A stretch of 64,000 bases of DNA from Macrosoma leucophasiata (taxonomy: Eukaryota > Arthropoda > Insecta > Lepidoptera > Hedylidae): the NCBI GenBank assembly GCA_036365455.1, contig JAWQUS010000025.1:24712001-24776000 (forward strand), in the 5' to 3' direction. Under the pieces are notes generated by a model. It searched no databases and had not been told where the DNA came from. It saw only the letters and a list, made by a program, of their open reading frames with translations. Positions within the stretch are counted from its first letter, which is position 1, and every line of letters starts with the position of its first letter. The position numbers were made by a program, and so were the translations under genes. Positions 51,852-61,555 of the stretch are shown here, piece by piece.

Positions 51852-52105
51852 GTGTGATATACATAACATTAATAATAATACGTTTGTAGAACGTACAAGA
51901 AAATGCCCTTAGAAACTTGCATAGAAAAAGCACGTTCATTTTTAAGAAAATGTGATATCAACACTGTATCTGGAATACTAATGTAGATACGTGGTTACCG
52001 AAAACCGGAATCAAAGGTAGAGAGAATTTCTGAGTGGATATTATCACTAAGGTTTGCTAATTTGCGTATACGCTAATGGATAGAGATGGCGGTATCATAA
52101 GTGTC
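51852..52105 (+). repeat. modules Z and Y, second set
   Basis: Z (51852-51945: tagaacgtacaagaaaatgc, aaaaagcacgttcattttt) is followed by a Y copy (51950-52105: gtgatatcaacactgtatc, atcaaaggtagagagaattt, gctaatttgcgtatacgcta). Z recurs at 52386-52460 and 54286-54345. Confidence 0.65.
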
Positions 52106-52115
52106 CTACATTTTT

Positions 52116-52362
52116 ACTGGTGGTAGAGCTCCAGTGGTATAGCTCGCGGGCATAGACGTAGGACGTACCGCATTACCTAATAGACTTGCCGCTAAATGGT
52201 AGTGTTCAGCACATAACATAGAGGCATAACACCATAGTCCTCAGGAGTAGTAACGCATCTGCATTTGGACCTTGGTCTATCTTGGTTATCTATACCTAGG
52301 CTGCAGCCATCTTAACATCAATGTGAACTACACGCTTGTTTGCCACTTCCATAAAATAAAAA
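52116..52362 (+). mobile_element. SINE-A inserted between modules
   Basis: Forward copy, head actggtggtagagctccagt, with about 65 bp missing after tgttcagcac, tail complete. It lies between a Y copy and a Z copy. Confidence 0.8.
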
Positions 52363-52385
52363 TATTGAGAGCACTAGTATTTACC

Positions 52386-52460
52386 ATCAATAACAATATG
52401 TTGTATTGTGTTGAGAACTTGGACAGAAAAAGCACGTTTACTTTTGAGAAATGTTTACAG
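52386..52460 (+). repeat. module Z, copy 2
   Basis: gagaacttggacagaaaaag then cacgtttacttttgag match module Z at 51890-51945. Confidence 0.6.
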
Positions 52461-52465
52461 AAACA

Positions 52466-52735
52466 TCTATATATCTTCACGCCAAGTTCCTTATGGGGTA
52501 GGCAGAGTGTAAAGTGCCAAATATCCCGGTAATGACACACCTCCCATGCTTCTTCTAGATTCATCATTCTCTTCATACATGCACGCCGATTCCTAAGACT
52601 TTTGACCCCACCCTCACTCGACCTATTTGGTCAGTCTTGGTCTTCCTGGGCCTCTGCAAGCATCCACATTCGCCTTGTATATCTGTTTAGGCACTCGCTC
52701 AATCGACATTCTTTCTAAATTATTTCTTCTTCACA
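52466..52735 (-). pseudogene. LINE-T 3' end
   Basis: The reverse complement gives the LINE-T C-terminal coding block and tail (cgtgaagatatata); it extends to gtcgattgagcgagtgcc, i.e. slightly further 5' than other copies. Indels break the frame. Confidence 0.7.
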
Positions 52736-52842
52736 CAAATTCATAATAAATAAATTATGATACGGATATGATTAATTTCAGCTTAAATACCATTGACAAC
52801 GTTTAAAAAATTATCACCCTCTCATCACTAATCAACTAAAAA

Positions 52843-53120
52843 AGGAAGAAAAATGCGCTGCATCGCGCTAGGGAAGTTATCACAAAAAGATGGCTAATAA
52901 ACAACATCCCGAAATTAATTGCAACTGCCGAGACCTTATCTGGACAAAACTTCTTCCTTTTGGTGTCAGAAGATTACTCCGTTCTTCAGATTAAACAAAT
53001 TGAGAAGATTAAAAATTTTAATCTTGAAAGAAATACGGAAAAAGTTAAATAAAAGTTGTGTAAGATCCCAAGATATCTGTGTCCATTTCAAATCAAAAGG
53101 TACAAAGAATTTAAAATGTG
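52843..53120 (+). repeat. module X, copy 2
   Basis: ggaagaaaaatgcgc, tgcatcgcgctagggaagtt, ttggtgtcagaagattact and aaagttaaataaaagttgtg align with 50819-51090. A 70-codon frame (52919-53131) spans it but is not conserved in copy 1. Confidence 0.7.
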
Positions 53121-53512
53121 GAAAAAGATAATTATGTTAAAAAAATGAGTTAAAGAGAATGCAAGTGTAAGAGATATCTTTTTTTTTTAAAGAATAACAA
53201 TCAAGTGCGTTTTTTCATAATTAATTGTAATTAATACTACGTAAGTTTAAATATTTACAAACAGGTCTAGAATAAAATAATTATTATATTTTTCTATCCC
53301 TTGAATTTTCTACTACTTTACCAATAATTATGGGCTAAACATTACCACCCTACTAGACAAACAAATTTTTTAGCACACACATGAAATTTGGAGGTACAAT
53401 AAGTAAAAAGTTCCTGCAAAGAAATTTAAATAACAACCAAATCTGATCTATTTTTAGTTCATAAAATCGTATATTTACTACGAAATATTTGTGAAGAACA
53501 TATAGAAACCAG
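53121..53512. other. unassigned DNA
   Basis: Mostly unrecognised; ttagttcataaaatcgtata near 53455 resembles 51356-51370 between X and Y of the first set. Confidence 0.4.
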
Positions 53513-53734
53513 CTGTTGCCTGCAGCTCCACCCACAAGTAGTTCGCTTTTCACGTAATATGTGGAAACTCATCAAATCATCCCATGGCATCTCACAGGAA
53601 CATTTATTCGGGATAAAAACTATCCTTTATGTTAATCCAAGTTTACCCTCTATGTGTGCCAAATCTCATGAAAATCGGTTCAGCTGTTTTTGCGTGAAGG
53701 AGTAACAAACATACAGCCATACAAACGTTCGCAT
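53513..53734 (-). mobile_element. Helitron-like fragment
   Basis: cagctgttgcctgcagctcc, gtaatatgtggaaactcatc, aatcatcccatggcatctca and cggttcagctgtttttgcg parallel 51597-51829. It has lost a clear CTAG end and is cut by a reverse SINE-A. Confidence 0.5.
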
Positions 53735-53736
53735 TT

Positions 53737-53905
53737 TTTTATGTAATGGAGGTGGTAAACAAGCGTCCAGTTCACATTGATGTTAAGTGATGACTGCAGC
53801 CTATAGACACCCACACAAAGACCAAGGTCAAAATGCAGATGGGTTACCACTCCTGAGGCCTAAGGTGTTATGCCTCTGTGCTAGAAATTACAGGCCCGTA
53901 CATTT
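53737..53905 (-). mobile_element. SINE-A tail half
   Basis: Reverse copy from its A-run and tail to acaggcccgtacatt; the head half is absent. Confidence 0.8.
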
Positions 53906-53938
53906 ATAATATTTATTATAAATAATATATTTTTTTAA

Positions 53939-54114
53939 ATAAAATACGCTTACACTCACAGCCTCACAGTAGCTACAACACAAACACCCAGACCCGAAAC
54001 AAATATAAGCTGTAGGCCATACAAATATTTATCCCGGTGCGGTAGGATCGAACCCGTGACCCTACGAATCAATTCCACGGTCATCGCACACCGCTGGACT
54101 AACCGGGTCGTCAA
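53939..54114 (-). mobile_element. SINE-C, internally shortened
   Basis: Reverse copy from ataaaatacgcttacactc to ctaaccgggtcgtc, lacking about 30 bp in the body (agctacaacacaaacaccc) and with a 4 bp insertion in the tRNA-like part. Confidence 0.8.
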
Positions 54115-54121
54115 AATATAC

Positions 54122-54345
54122 GATGATATCTACACTGTACTGAAATAATAATACAGATACATGGTTCCCGACATCAAAGGTAGAGAGAATGGCTAAACGG
54201 ATATTTGATCGCTAAGGCTTGCTAATTTGCGTATCCGCTAATGGATAGTGATCTCGATTACTTGTGTTGAGTGTTCCAGAAACATAACATGAAGTGTATA
54301 GAACGTGCTAGAAATTTTGCTTTGGAACTAGGACAGCAAGAATAC
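54122..54345 (+). repeat. modules Y and Z, third set
   Basis: gatgatatctacactgtac, catcaaaggtagagagaatg, gctaatttgcgtatccgcta (Y) and gtatagaacgtgctagaaat, tggaactaggacag (Z) follow each other as at 51402-51945, without the Helitron-like insertion between them. Confidence 0.65.
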
Positions 54346-54676
54346 ATAAATATTGCTTTTTAAAAGTCACGACAAATCATTGACAACCTATTTCCAATTG
54401 ATTCGTTAGATGATGCGTTTGATTCAGGACAATTAAGGTGATCTATTCACACGTCCTCAATATACTACATACACATAGTCGATGACTACATATAATATTT
54501 GTTTTCACTCAACACTCACAAAATGCGTAAAAAATACGCATTTTTAGTATTTCACTATATAGCCGAAATAACCACTAGTTACTTTTTCTGATAACATATT
54601 AAAAACTTTGATTTTACAATTACTTTTTTATAGAAATACAGTACCAAATAGAGAAGCAGATAAATATATATATATA
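54346..54676. other. unassigned AT-rich DNA
   Basis: No gene or recognised repeat. Confidence 0.4.
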
Positions 54677-54960
54677 TTTTTTTATGTTATGGAAGTGGTA
54701 AACAAGCATGCAGTTCACATTGATGTTAAGTGATGACTGCAGCCTATAGACACCCACACAAAGACCAAGGTCAAAATGCAGATGCGTTACCACTCCTGAG
54801 GCCTAAGGTCTTATGCCTCTGTGCCGGAAATTACAGGGCCGTAGATTACCACCTGACCGGAACACGATAGTGTTGAACACTACCATTTAGCGGCAAGTAT
54901 ATTAGGTAATGCGGTGGTGCCTACGCCCGCGAGCTCCGTCACTGGAGCTCTACCACCAGT
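54677..54960 (-). mobile_element. SINE-A, close to consensus
   Basis: Reverse copy, complete from A-run to head with hardly any deviation from the majority sequence, so probably among the youngest SINE-A insertions here. A TA-rich tract (tatatatatatt) precedes it. Confidence 0.9.
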
Positions 54961-54998
54961 AGAAATACAAACCTTACTGGTCATTTATCATCTTACAG

Positions 54999-55062
54999 GT
55001 AGTAGAGCTCCAGTGATCCAACTCTAGGACCTTGGGCACCACCACCTAATCTAATTTACGTA
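54999..55062 (+). repeat. SINE-A head fragment
   Basis: Forward fragment (ggtagtagagctccagtgat ... accacctaatct). Old. Confidence 0.55.
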
Positions 55063-55104
55063 AAAAGTATAGCGGTCGGTTAAACGGTTTGAAACTACCA
55101 GATT

Positions 55105-55530
55105 TTATTACTTACTAGCGGACCCGACAGTCTACGTCCTGTCAAAAAAAAATAATTTGGCAGTATTTTGTTCCTACCTATTTTAAAGTCGAGGTCAAAA
55201 TTCTCCTGAACAGAACCGTCACCCTGGTTTGACGTTAGGAACACACCTACATTGCTTAGACAACAGTGAGTGCTTGTAATTTAATATGAACTTTATGCCA
55301 TAGCAATAAAGCTCAAATTGACTCTAAGTTTTTGTTAGAAAACGTTTGAATGGGAAAAAGAAACGGGCTGTTTTTAGGGTTTTCTCGGTAATAATTTTTC
55401 TCAGCTTTTAAACCTTTCCTGGACTTCCAAAAACCATTCAAAACCAAAATTAGTTAAATCGGTAAAGCCGTTCTCGAGTTTTAGCAAGACTAACGAACAG
55501 TAATTGATTTTTTATATATATATATATAGA
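55105..55530 (-). mobile_element. Helitron-like non-autonomous element, 426 bp
   Basis: The plus strand reads A|CTAGCGGACCCGACAG... and ends ...tatatataGA|T, giving TC...CTAG on the minus strand between A and T. The TC-proximal part (gccgttctcgagttttagca, actaacgaacagtaattgat) is shared with 16104-16307. Non-coding. Confidence 0.55.
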
Positions 55531-55599
55531 TCTATTATGGAAGGTAATATACAACATAAGACCTAAAAATTCTGTAAAAATTTTAAGCGTCTACTTGCT

Positions 55600-55870
55600 A
55601 CCGTTATTATTATCGAGCATAAAATATACGAAAACAAACACGTTTACTGTATGACCCCTTGGACCCCTTAACATTTTCATTTTCTTATTTTTAATAATTC
55701 ATTTTGTCTTTATAGCGGTATCAGAAATACATAATTTTTGAAAATGTTAGCTTTCTTGCTATCACTATTTATGAGATGCAGGCTGGTGACAGACAGACGT
55801 ACGGACGGACAGACAGACAGCGGAGGATTAGTAATCCATAGGGTCCGTTCTTACCTTTTAGGACGACCCG
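55600..55870 (+). repeat. fragment of the gggttccgta repeat
   Basis: Contains a GACA-rich tract (about 55789-55821), then gattagtaatccatagggtc and taggacgacccgctaaaaa, a diverged 3' end of the 23008-23632 family. Confidence 0.45.
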
Positions 55871-55899
55871 CTAAAAAATAGAACTAAGATACAGAATAG

Positions 55900-56312
55900 C
55901 TTAAAAATATTCGACATGATTCTTTAAATTGACAAAACTTTTTTATTTCTGAACCGATTCACATGAAACAAACATTAAATGTTAAGTAAAACTTACCACA
56001 ATATAAAAGTGAAAACCGCAAATCGAATAAGCTGTTTCTGATATTAGCGTGCACAAAAACACAAACAAACAGACATTTTTCCGGGATAAAAAGTACCCAG
56101 AATTGTGCGCCATAGGTTAAAGTATAATCATACCAAGTTTCATTGTAATTGGACCGGTAGTTTTTCTGTGATGCTTGAACAAACAGACAGACAGACAAAA
56201 ATTTTTCTAATCACATATTTGGGTTCAGTATCGATCTAGTAACATCCCCTGGTATTAATTTTTTCAATATTTTAATGTACAGAATTTACACTTCTACAGT
56301 TTTATTATAAGT
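55900..56312 (-). mobile_element. Helitron-like repeat, outer layer of a nest
   Basis: Recognisable blocks are cgggataaaaagtaccc, aattggaccggtagttttt, acagacagacagacaaaaat and tcaatattttaatgtacag, ttttattataagta. This order I recall from a lepidopteran Helitron 5' end read in reverse. The expected final bases (GA|T) appear only after the LINE, at about 60000-60010 (agtctagatatagat), so the LINE lies inside it. The CTAG end is not found. Confidence 0.5.
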
Positions 56313-56316
56313 AACG

Positions 56317-57474
56317 TTGTATGATACTTATGCGCCTGTTAGGGCCGTCAAACTAAAGCGTCCTCCTGCTCCATGGATCACGAGGGGCATCCGTGTCTCG
56401 GCGTGATAGAGCCTTTCGAACCTTCAAACGTGACAGGTGCGACGAAAACTGGTGTCTATATAAAGCCGCCCGCAACCTGTGTAATAAGTTGGTAAGAGCA
56501 GCCAAACGCAAACATTTCTTTGAACATGTTGCAAATTCATCAGCAGCTGAAATATGGAAATTTTTAAAATCTTTTGGAATAGGTAAATCTGTACATACAC
56601 CCGATATTTCGTCGTTTTCCCCTTCTGATTTTAATTCTCATTTTTCTTGTGTATCCCCTCTTAACCCTTCCACAAAAGCGAGCACTCTCCATGAAATTTC
56701 TCTTTTATCTCAACCCTCTATTGAACCCTTTTCATTTAAAGTCATTTCTGAGGAAGACACTTGTAAGACGATTAACTCCCTAAAGTCCAATGCAGTTGGC
56801 TGTGACGATGTAAGTCGTGCTATGATTTTGCCTATACTCCATTCCATTGTTCCTGTTCTAACTCACTTAATTAACTTCTCAATTCTATGCGGGGAATTTC
56901 CTTTAATTTGGCAAAAGGCTTTTGTTATTCCTATTCCTAAAAACAGTAACCCCCGTGAGTTAAATGAGTATAGGCCAATCTCAATACTTCCTTTCCTCTC
57001 CAAAAGTCTGGAGGCTGTTGTCCACAGACAGGTCTCTTCTTTTCTGGAACAGCACAAGCTTATTAGTCCCTACCAGTCCGGATTCCGAACGGGTCATAGC
57101 ACCTCTACTGCACTTCTAAAGGTCACCGATGATATTCGTAACGGCATGGAGGATAAACTGGTCACGGTCCTTGTTCTTATCGATTTTTCAAACGCCTTTA
57201 ACATGGTTGACCACGATATCCTCCTTGCCTTATTAGAACATCTACGATTCTCGACTAAAGCTTTAGATTGGTTTTCCGCATACCTCAGAAACAGACAACA
57301 AGCAGTTCGTCTCAATAAAAAACTGTCTGACTGGTGTGATTTGAACACTGGTGTACCGCAGGGTGGTATATTATCACCTTTGCTGTTCACGATTTTTATC
57401 AATACGTTATGTTACCTACTTGACTGCTCCTACCACTTTTATGCTGACGACTTGCAAATATACGTTCAATCTAA
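56317..57474 (+). pseudogene. jockey-type LINE ORF2, part before the mariner
   Basis: Coding starts in one frame (LYDTYAPVRAVKLKRPPAPW, about 56317-56390), shifts near 56393, then stays open to the mariner. Reverse transcriptase motifs follow in order: ELNEYRPISILPF, SPYQSGFRTGHST, VLIDFSNAFNMVDH (about 57180), TGVPQGGILSPLLF (about 57350) and FYADDLQIY (57437 onward, both Asp present). No endonuclease precedes it, so the element is 5'-truncated. The enzyme would reverse-transcribe LINE RNA at a nicked target. Confidence 0.88.
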
Positions 57475-57476
57475 TA

Positions 57477-58754
57477 GGTTGGGGAAAAAGTCTTTTCGCA
57501 TTATAGTATGTAAGAACTTGTAATAAAATCTCTTTGGCTGTTGTATTTGTATCTGGCTGGTTTTGGTATTATTGAAAGTTAAAATTTTAAGGAACATAAT
57601 TCCAAATTCAAATTAGGCAAATAAGTGATTTTCATTTGTTTTTCGTACTGTCAAGATGAGTGAATCTAATGAAGAAATTCGATACATTTTAAAATTTTAC
57701 TACAAAAAAGGTAAAAAGGCAACGCAAGCCGCGAAAAAAATTTGCTATGTTTATGGACCTAGTGCAGTGTCTGTGAGAGTAGCACAAATTTGGTTTAAGC
57801 GTTTTCAATCCGGAAATTTTGATGTCAAAGATGCACCTCGCTCTGGTCGCCCTATTACGGATAAAATGGATGCCATTTTTGAAAAAGTGGAGCAAGATCG
57901 ACATATCAGTAGTTACGACGTAGCTGAAGAACTGAGAATTGATCACAAAACAGTTTTGGCGCATTTGAAAAAAGCTGGGTACAAAAAAAAAGCTCAATAT
58001 TTGGGTACCTCACGAGCTCACTTAAAGAAACCTAATGAACCGTGTACTCATTTGTGATTCTTTATTACGACGTAATGAAACCGAATCATTTTTGAAGAAG
58101 CTGATATTTGGTGATGAAAAGTGGATCACGTACGACAAGAACGTGCGAAAAAGGTCGTGGTCAAAGGCCGGTCAGGCTTCACAGACTGTGGCGAAACCCG
58201 GATTAACTCGCAATAAGGTGATGTTGGGTGTGTGGTGGGATTGGAAGGGCATTATTCATAATGAGCTATAACCACCAGGCAGGACTATCGATTCTGAACT
58301 CTACTGCGAACAACTGATGAGATTAAAGCAAGAAGTTGAGAGAAAGCGGCCGGAATTAATCAACAGAAGAGGTGTGGTGTTTCATAATGATAACGCTAGA
58401 CCTCACACATTTATAGCCACTCAGCAAAAATTAAGAGTTTGGCTGGGAGGTGTTAATGTTTCCGCCGTATAGTCCTGACCTTGCACCTTCAGATTTCCAC
58501 CTGTTTCGGTCTCTTCAGAATTCTTTATGCAATGTTAGGTTAACATCACGAGAGGACTGCCAAATCCACTTGTCGCGGTATTTTGATGAGAAGTCCCAAA
58601 ATTTTTATAGCAATGGGATCATGTCCCTACCTACAAGATGGCAAAAGGTTATCGAACAAAATGATACATACATACTTTAGTTAAATTTAAATAAACTATA
58701 TTAAAAAATGTTTTGAATTATCTTAAAAAATGCGAAGAAACTTTTTCCCCAACC
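57477..58754 (+). mobile_element. mariner element, copy 2 (defective), inside the LINE
   Basis: Inverted ends ggttggggaaaaagtctttt and gaaactttttccccaacc, with TA at 57475-57476 and 58755-58756. The insertion lies within the LINE codons just after YADDLQIYVQS. Removing the element plus one TA (1280 bp) brings the two halves of the LINE into the same frame, which proves the order of events. Confidence 0.95.
57656..58680 (+). pseudogene. mariner transposase, broken (copy 2)
   Basis: Same protein as copy 1, with the GDEKWIT, NDNARPHT and YSPDLAPSD catalytic segments. Damage differs: an extra A in the A-run near 57983-57991 shifts the frame, gagctataa (about 58262-58270) is a stop, and a further shift precedes 58450. 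The tacgacaag bases lost in copy 1 are present here. Confidence 0.9.
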
Positions 58755-58756
58755 TA

Positions 58757-59571
58757 ATAACATCAACTATATTAGCAACTGTATTTCCAAAATAAACTTA
58801 AACTTACAAACTATTAGCATGTGGTCTCATAAGTTCGGCATCAAAGTAAATCCCAAGAAATATCAGGCCATTGTGGTTGGTAGCCAAAAGCAGCTAGCCA
58901 AATTAGACCTCAGTTCCGTGGCACCTGTCACTTTTGAGGGTCAGAAAATTACTTTTTGTCCATCAGTTAAGGACCTAGGACTATATATAGATGCGACTCT
59001 CAGCTGGAATGTACAAGTTAGTGAAGTTTGTCGTACTGCCTATGCGTCATTAAGCTCCCTTAACAGACTGAGAAACTTTCTACCCACTCAGTTAAAAATT
59101 CGTCTTGTACAGGCACTTATTTTCCCTATATTAGATTATGCTGATGCGTGTTATCTGGACTTAAATGAGGCTGGTCTTGATAAACTAGACCGAGTAATCA
59201 ATAATGCGATCCGATTCATCTTTCGTCTTCGTAAATTTGACCATGTGTCCGCTTTCCGTACCGACCTTAAATGGCTAACTATCCGCCAACGAAGACAATC
59301 CAGAATTCTGTGTCAACTTTTTTCAATTCTTTTTGACGTTTCCTCTCCTACTTATTTAAAAAATAATTTCCAGTATCTCTGCTCTTCTCACTCATTACAT
59401 CTTCGCTCTAATGAATCTCTCACTCTTTCTATACCCCTTCATAGATCCGGTTTCGTTGCTAACTCTTTTACTGTTCAAGCGGCTCGCTTGTGGAATGCGC
59501 TGCCAGATGTCATCCAAAGATCGTGTTCGAGGCTGACGTTTAAAAACAATTTAAAGAAACATCTTTTATGA
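58757..59571 (+). pseudogene. jockey-type LINE ORF2, part after the mariner
   Basis: The frame continues the reverse transcriptase and C-terminal domain: FGIKVNPKKYQAIVVGS (primer-grip side, about 58830), VKDLGLYIDATLSW, LRNFLPTQLKIRLVQALIFP, and the end ARLWNALPDVIQRSCSRLTF..NLKKHLL with a natural stop. It is open over its whole length, so apart from truncation and the mariner the LINE was fairly young. Confidence 0.88.
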
Positions 59572-59765
59572 TAATTATACGAGTATGTGTGTGATTCCTA
59601 AGTGGGAATCCTTATCAGAAATCATCATCCAAATTGCATATTTATTTATTGATGTGTAAGTATATTTTATTATATAATAATATATATGTTTAGAACTTAT
59701 ATTATTGTATCTGTATTATGTATATGTAGTTTTTATGAATTTCTCTATAAGTATGTATGTATAGG

Positions 59766-59812
<47 letters not shown>

Positions 59813-59995
59813 TGTATTTTATGAAGCTTATGTAATACTTTTGTTTTTAAATTTTCTCCCATAACTGTTGTGCCGCTCAGATAGCTCTCTAGACTCCCGA
59901 TGGTTAACTGGAAAAGAGCGCTTTTAGCGTTAAGTTCGCCATTTGTCATCATGTATTATACTGTGGCAATAAAGTTTAAATAAATAAATAAAAAT
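59572..59995 (+). mobile_element. LINE 3' UTR and tail
   Basis: About 400 bp of AT-rich UTR with a TA microsatellite (59766-59810), then ctggaaaagagcgcttttag, cgttaagttcgcc and caataaagtttaaataaata, resembling other lepidopteran LINE 3' ends with a polyadenylation-like aataaa and a taaa-repeat tail. ataagt flanks both sides of the LINE (56307-56312 and 59994-59999), a possible short target duplication. Confidence 0.7.
59766..59810. repeat. TA dinucleotide repeat
   Basis: A TA run interrupted once by aaa, within the LINE 3' UTR. Confidence 0.9.
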
Positions 59996-60011
59996 AAGTC
60001 TAGATATAGAT

Positions 60012-60379
60012 AAGCCGTTTCATGATATAAAAAATCTCACAGAGATCTACATACTCGAATTCCACCACTGGAGCTTTACCTCTTGTGATGACTTGAAATC
60101 TCGTAACCGACTGAATCGTGGCATCTTTATTAGTCTCTTAAATAACAAATCGATTCGACCACTCAACAAATAAAGTCGTAAAAATAACTCACAGAATGTC
60201 CAATGCATAAAATTATGTGGGTCATTTTTTTTAACTGTCGTGTTATGTTAACAAACATATAAAGCGATGCCAAGTTTCTGGCGCCGGTGCACTTAACGAC
60301 TGCAATTTTAACGAACTTGTGAATAAGTTTCCTGTGAGATAAGTGATGTGTTTTAGGGAAATGTGTATGTACTGGACCG
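60012..60379. other. unassigned DNA
   Basis: No gene or recognised repeat except a SINE-A head scrap (ccactggagctttacctct, about 60063). Confidence 0.4.
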
Positions 60380-60842
60380 AACTGGTGGAAGGGTTCCAGT
60401 GCAGGAGCTCGAGGGCGTAGGCACCACCGCATTACCTAATACTAGCGGCTCGCCCCGGCTTCGCGTGGTTGTAATGTAACCTACTCTCTCCTATTCATCT
60501 GAGCGTGATGTTAAATAGCCTTAAACCTTCCTCGATAAATGGGCTATCTTACATTGGAATAATTTTTCAAATCGCACCAGTAGTTCCTGAGATTAGCGCG
60601 TTCAAACAAACAAACTCTTCAGCTTTATAATATAGATATCTGCCGCCAGATGGTTACTGTTCAGCACTATCGTGTTCTGGTTAGAATGTATGGCCCGTAA
60701 TAACTATCATAGAGACAAAATTAAGGTCTCAGACGTGGAAACGCATCTGCATTTTGACCTCTGGTTTTTGTGTAGATGTGTATAGGCTGCAGTCATCACT
60801 TAACATCAATGTGAGCTGTATGCTAGTTTGCCACCTTACTTA
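60380..60842 (+). mobile_element. SINE-A split by a Helitron-like element
   Basis: Head aactggtggaagggttccag runs to cattacctaata (60441); the SINE resumes at tatctgccgccagatgg (60637) and goes on to the tail tgctagtttgccacc. The two parts join without loss or duplication around the insertion. Confidence 0.85.
60442..60636 (-). mobile_element. Helitron-like element inserted A^T in SINE-A
   Basis: The plus strand reads A|CTAGCGGCTCGCCCCGGCTT ... ttataatataGA|T, so on the minus strand 5'-TC...CTAG-3' between host A and T. No target duplication is present, as expected for Helitrons. Body blocks (gggctatcttac, agttcctgagattagcgcg) match 3647-3849. Confidence 0.75.
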
Positions 60843-61129
60843 GTAGTCCGCGATGGCACATTTCTAGTTTTCAAATAATGTGCACAGTCCTTTTATTTTG
60901 TACAGAACCACTTGGTACGTGAATCTGACGACAAATCGCACGTGGCACCTTTTTTGTATACTTTCCGCGAGTAATGATTGCAGCTGTGGGTCCCGCAAGA
61001 TAAGTGCTAGTGCACCCAAGCGAGAGGTATTCTTTATTCTTGTGACACTTGTGAGATTTCAGATTGAAGTTCTTATAGTAAAAGTGTCTGAGCGCCATAA
61101 CGCACTAGCGGTTTGCCGCGGGAGCGGTT
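60843..61129. other. unassigned DNA
   Basis: No gene or recognised repeat. Confidence 0.4.
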
Positions 61130-61478
61130 GGCTACCCACGCGGCTGGTGTAGATCGTAACCGATCTACTCGGTTAAGCGATACGGGTGTTGTTGGGTGTG
61201 TGATCGGTGACCGCTAGTGGCAAATAAAAAAAATGCGTGTTTCCGTGCTTCGGAGGGCACGTTAAGCTGTCGGTCCCGTTTGCTATCGATAGATAGCAGT
61301 CGTTAAATCTTGTCGGTGGCCTTATGGGCGGTTTAATAACATCCGACAGCGGGTTGGCCACTATCTTCACCAACCCGAATTGGAGCAGCGTGGTGGAGTA
61401 AGCTCCAGGCCTTCCCAAAAAAGGGAGAGACTCGTGTCCAGCAGTGGGACGTATAATGGATTGCCATTATTATATTAT
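61130..61478 (+). mobile_element. SINE-B, near full length
   Basis: Forward copy: head acccacgcggctggtgtag, gtgatcggtgaccgctagtg, gcagcgtggtggagtaagc, tail gtccagcagtgggacgt and ATT repeats. Confidence 0.85.
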
Positions 61479-61496
61479 TTATTATATAATTCTTTT

Positions 61497-61553
61497 ATAT
61501 TATTTCGCATTAACACATGCTTGTGAAAATATATTTTATTTAAGTTAATGATC
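61497..61553 (-). repeat. end fragment of the tRNA-like repeat
   Basis: Reverse complement of the far end of the 41501-41735 repeat (ttcgcattaacacatgcttg, aaaatatattttattt). The tRNA-like core is absent. Confidence 0.5.
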
Positions 61554-61555
61554 GA

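Noticed and set aside
55959..56198. 79-codon minus-strand frame
   Set aside because: It is a reading of the Helitron-like repeat containing acagacagacag; no protein motif.
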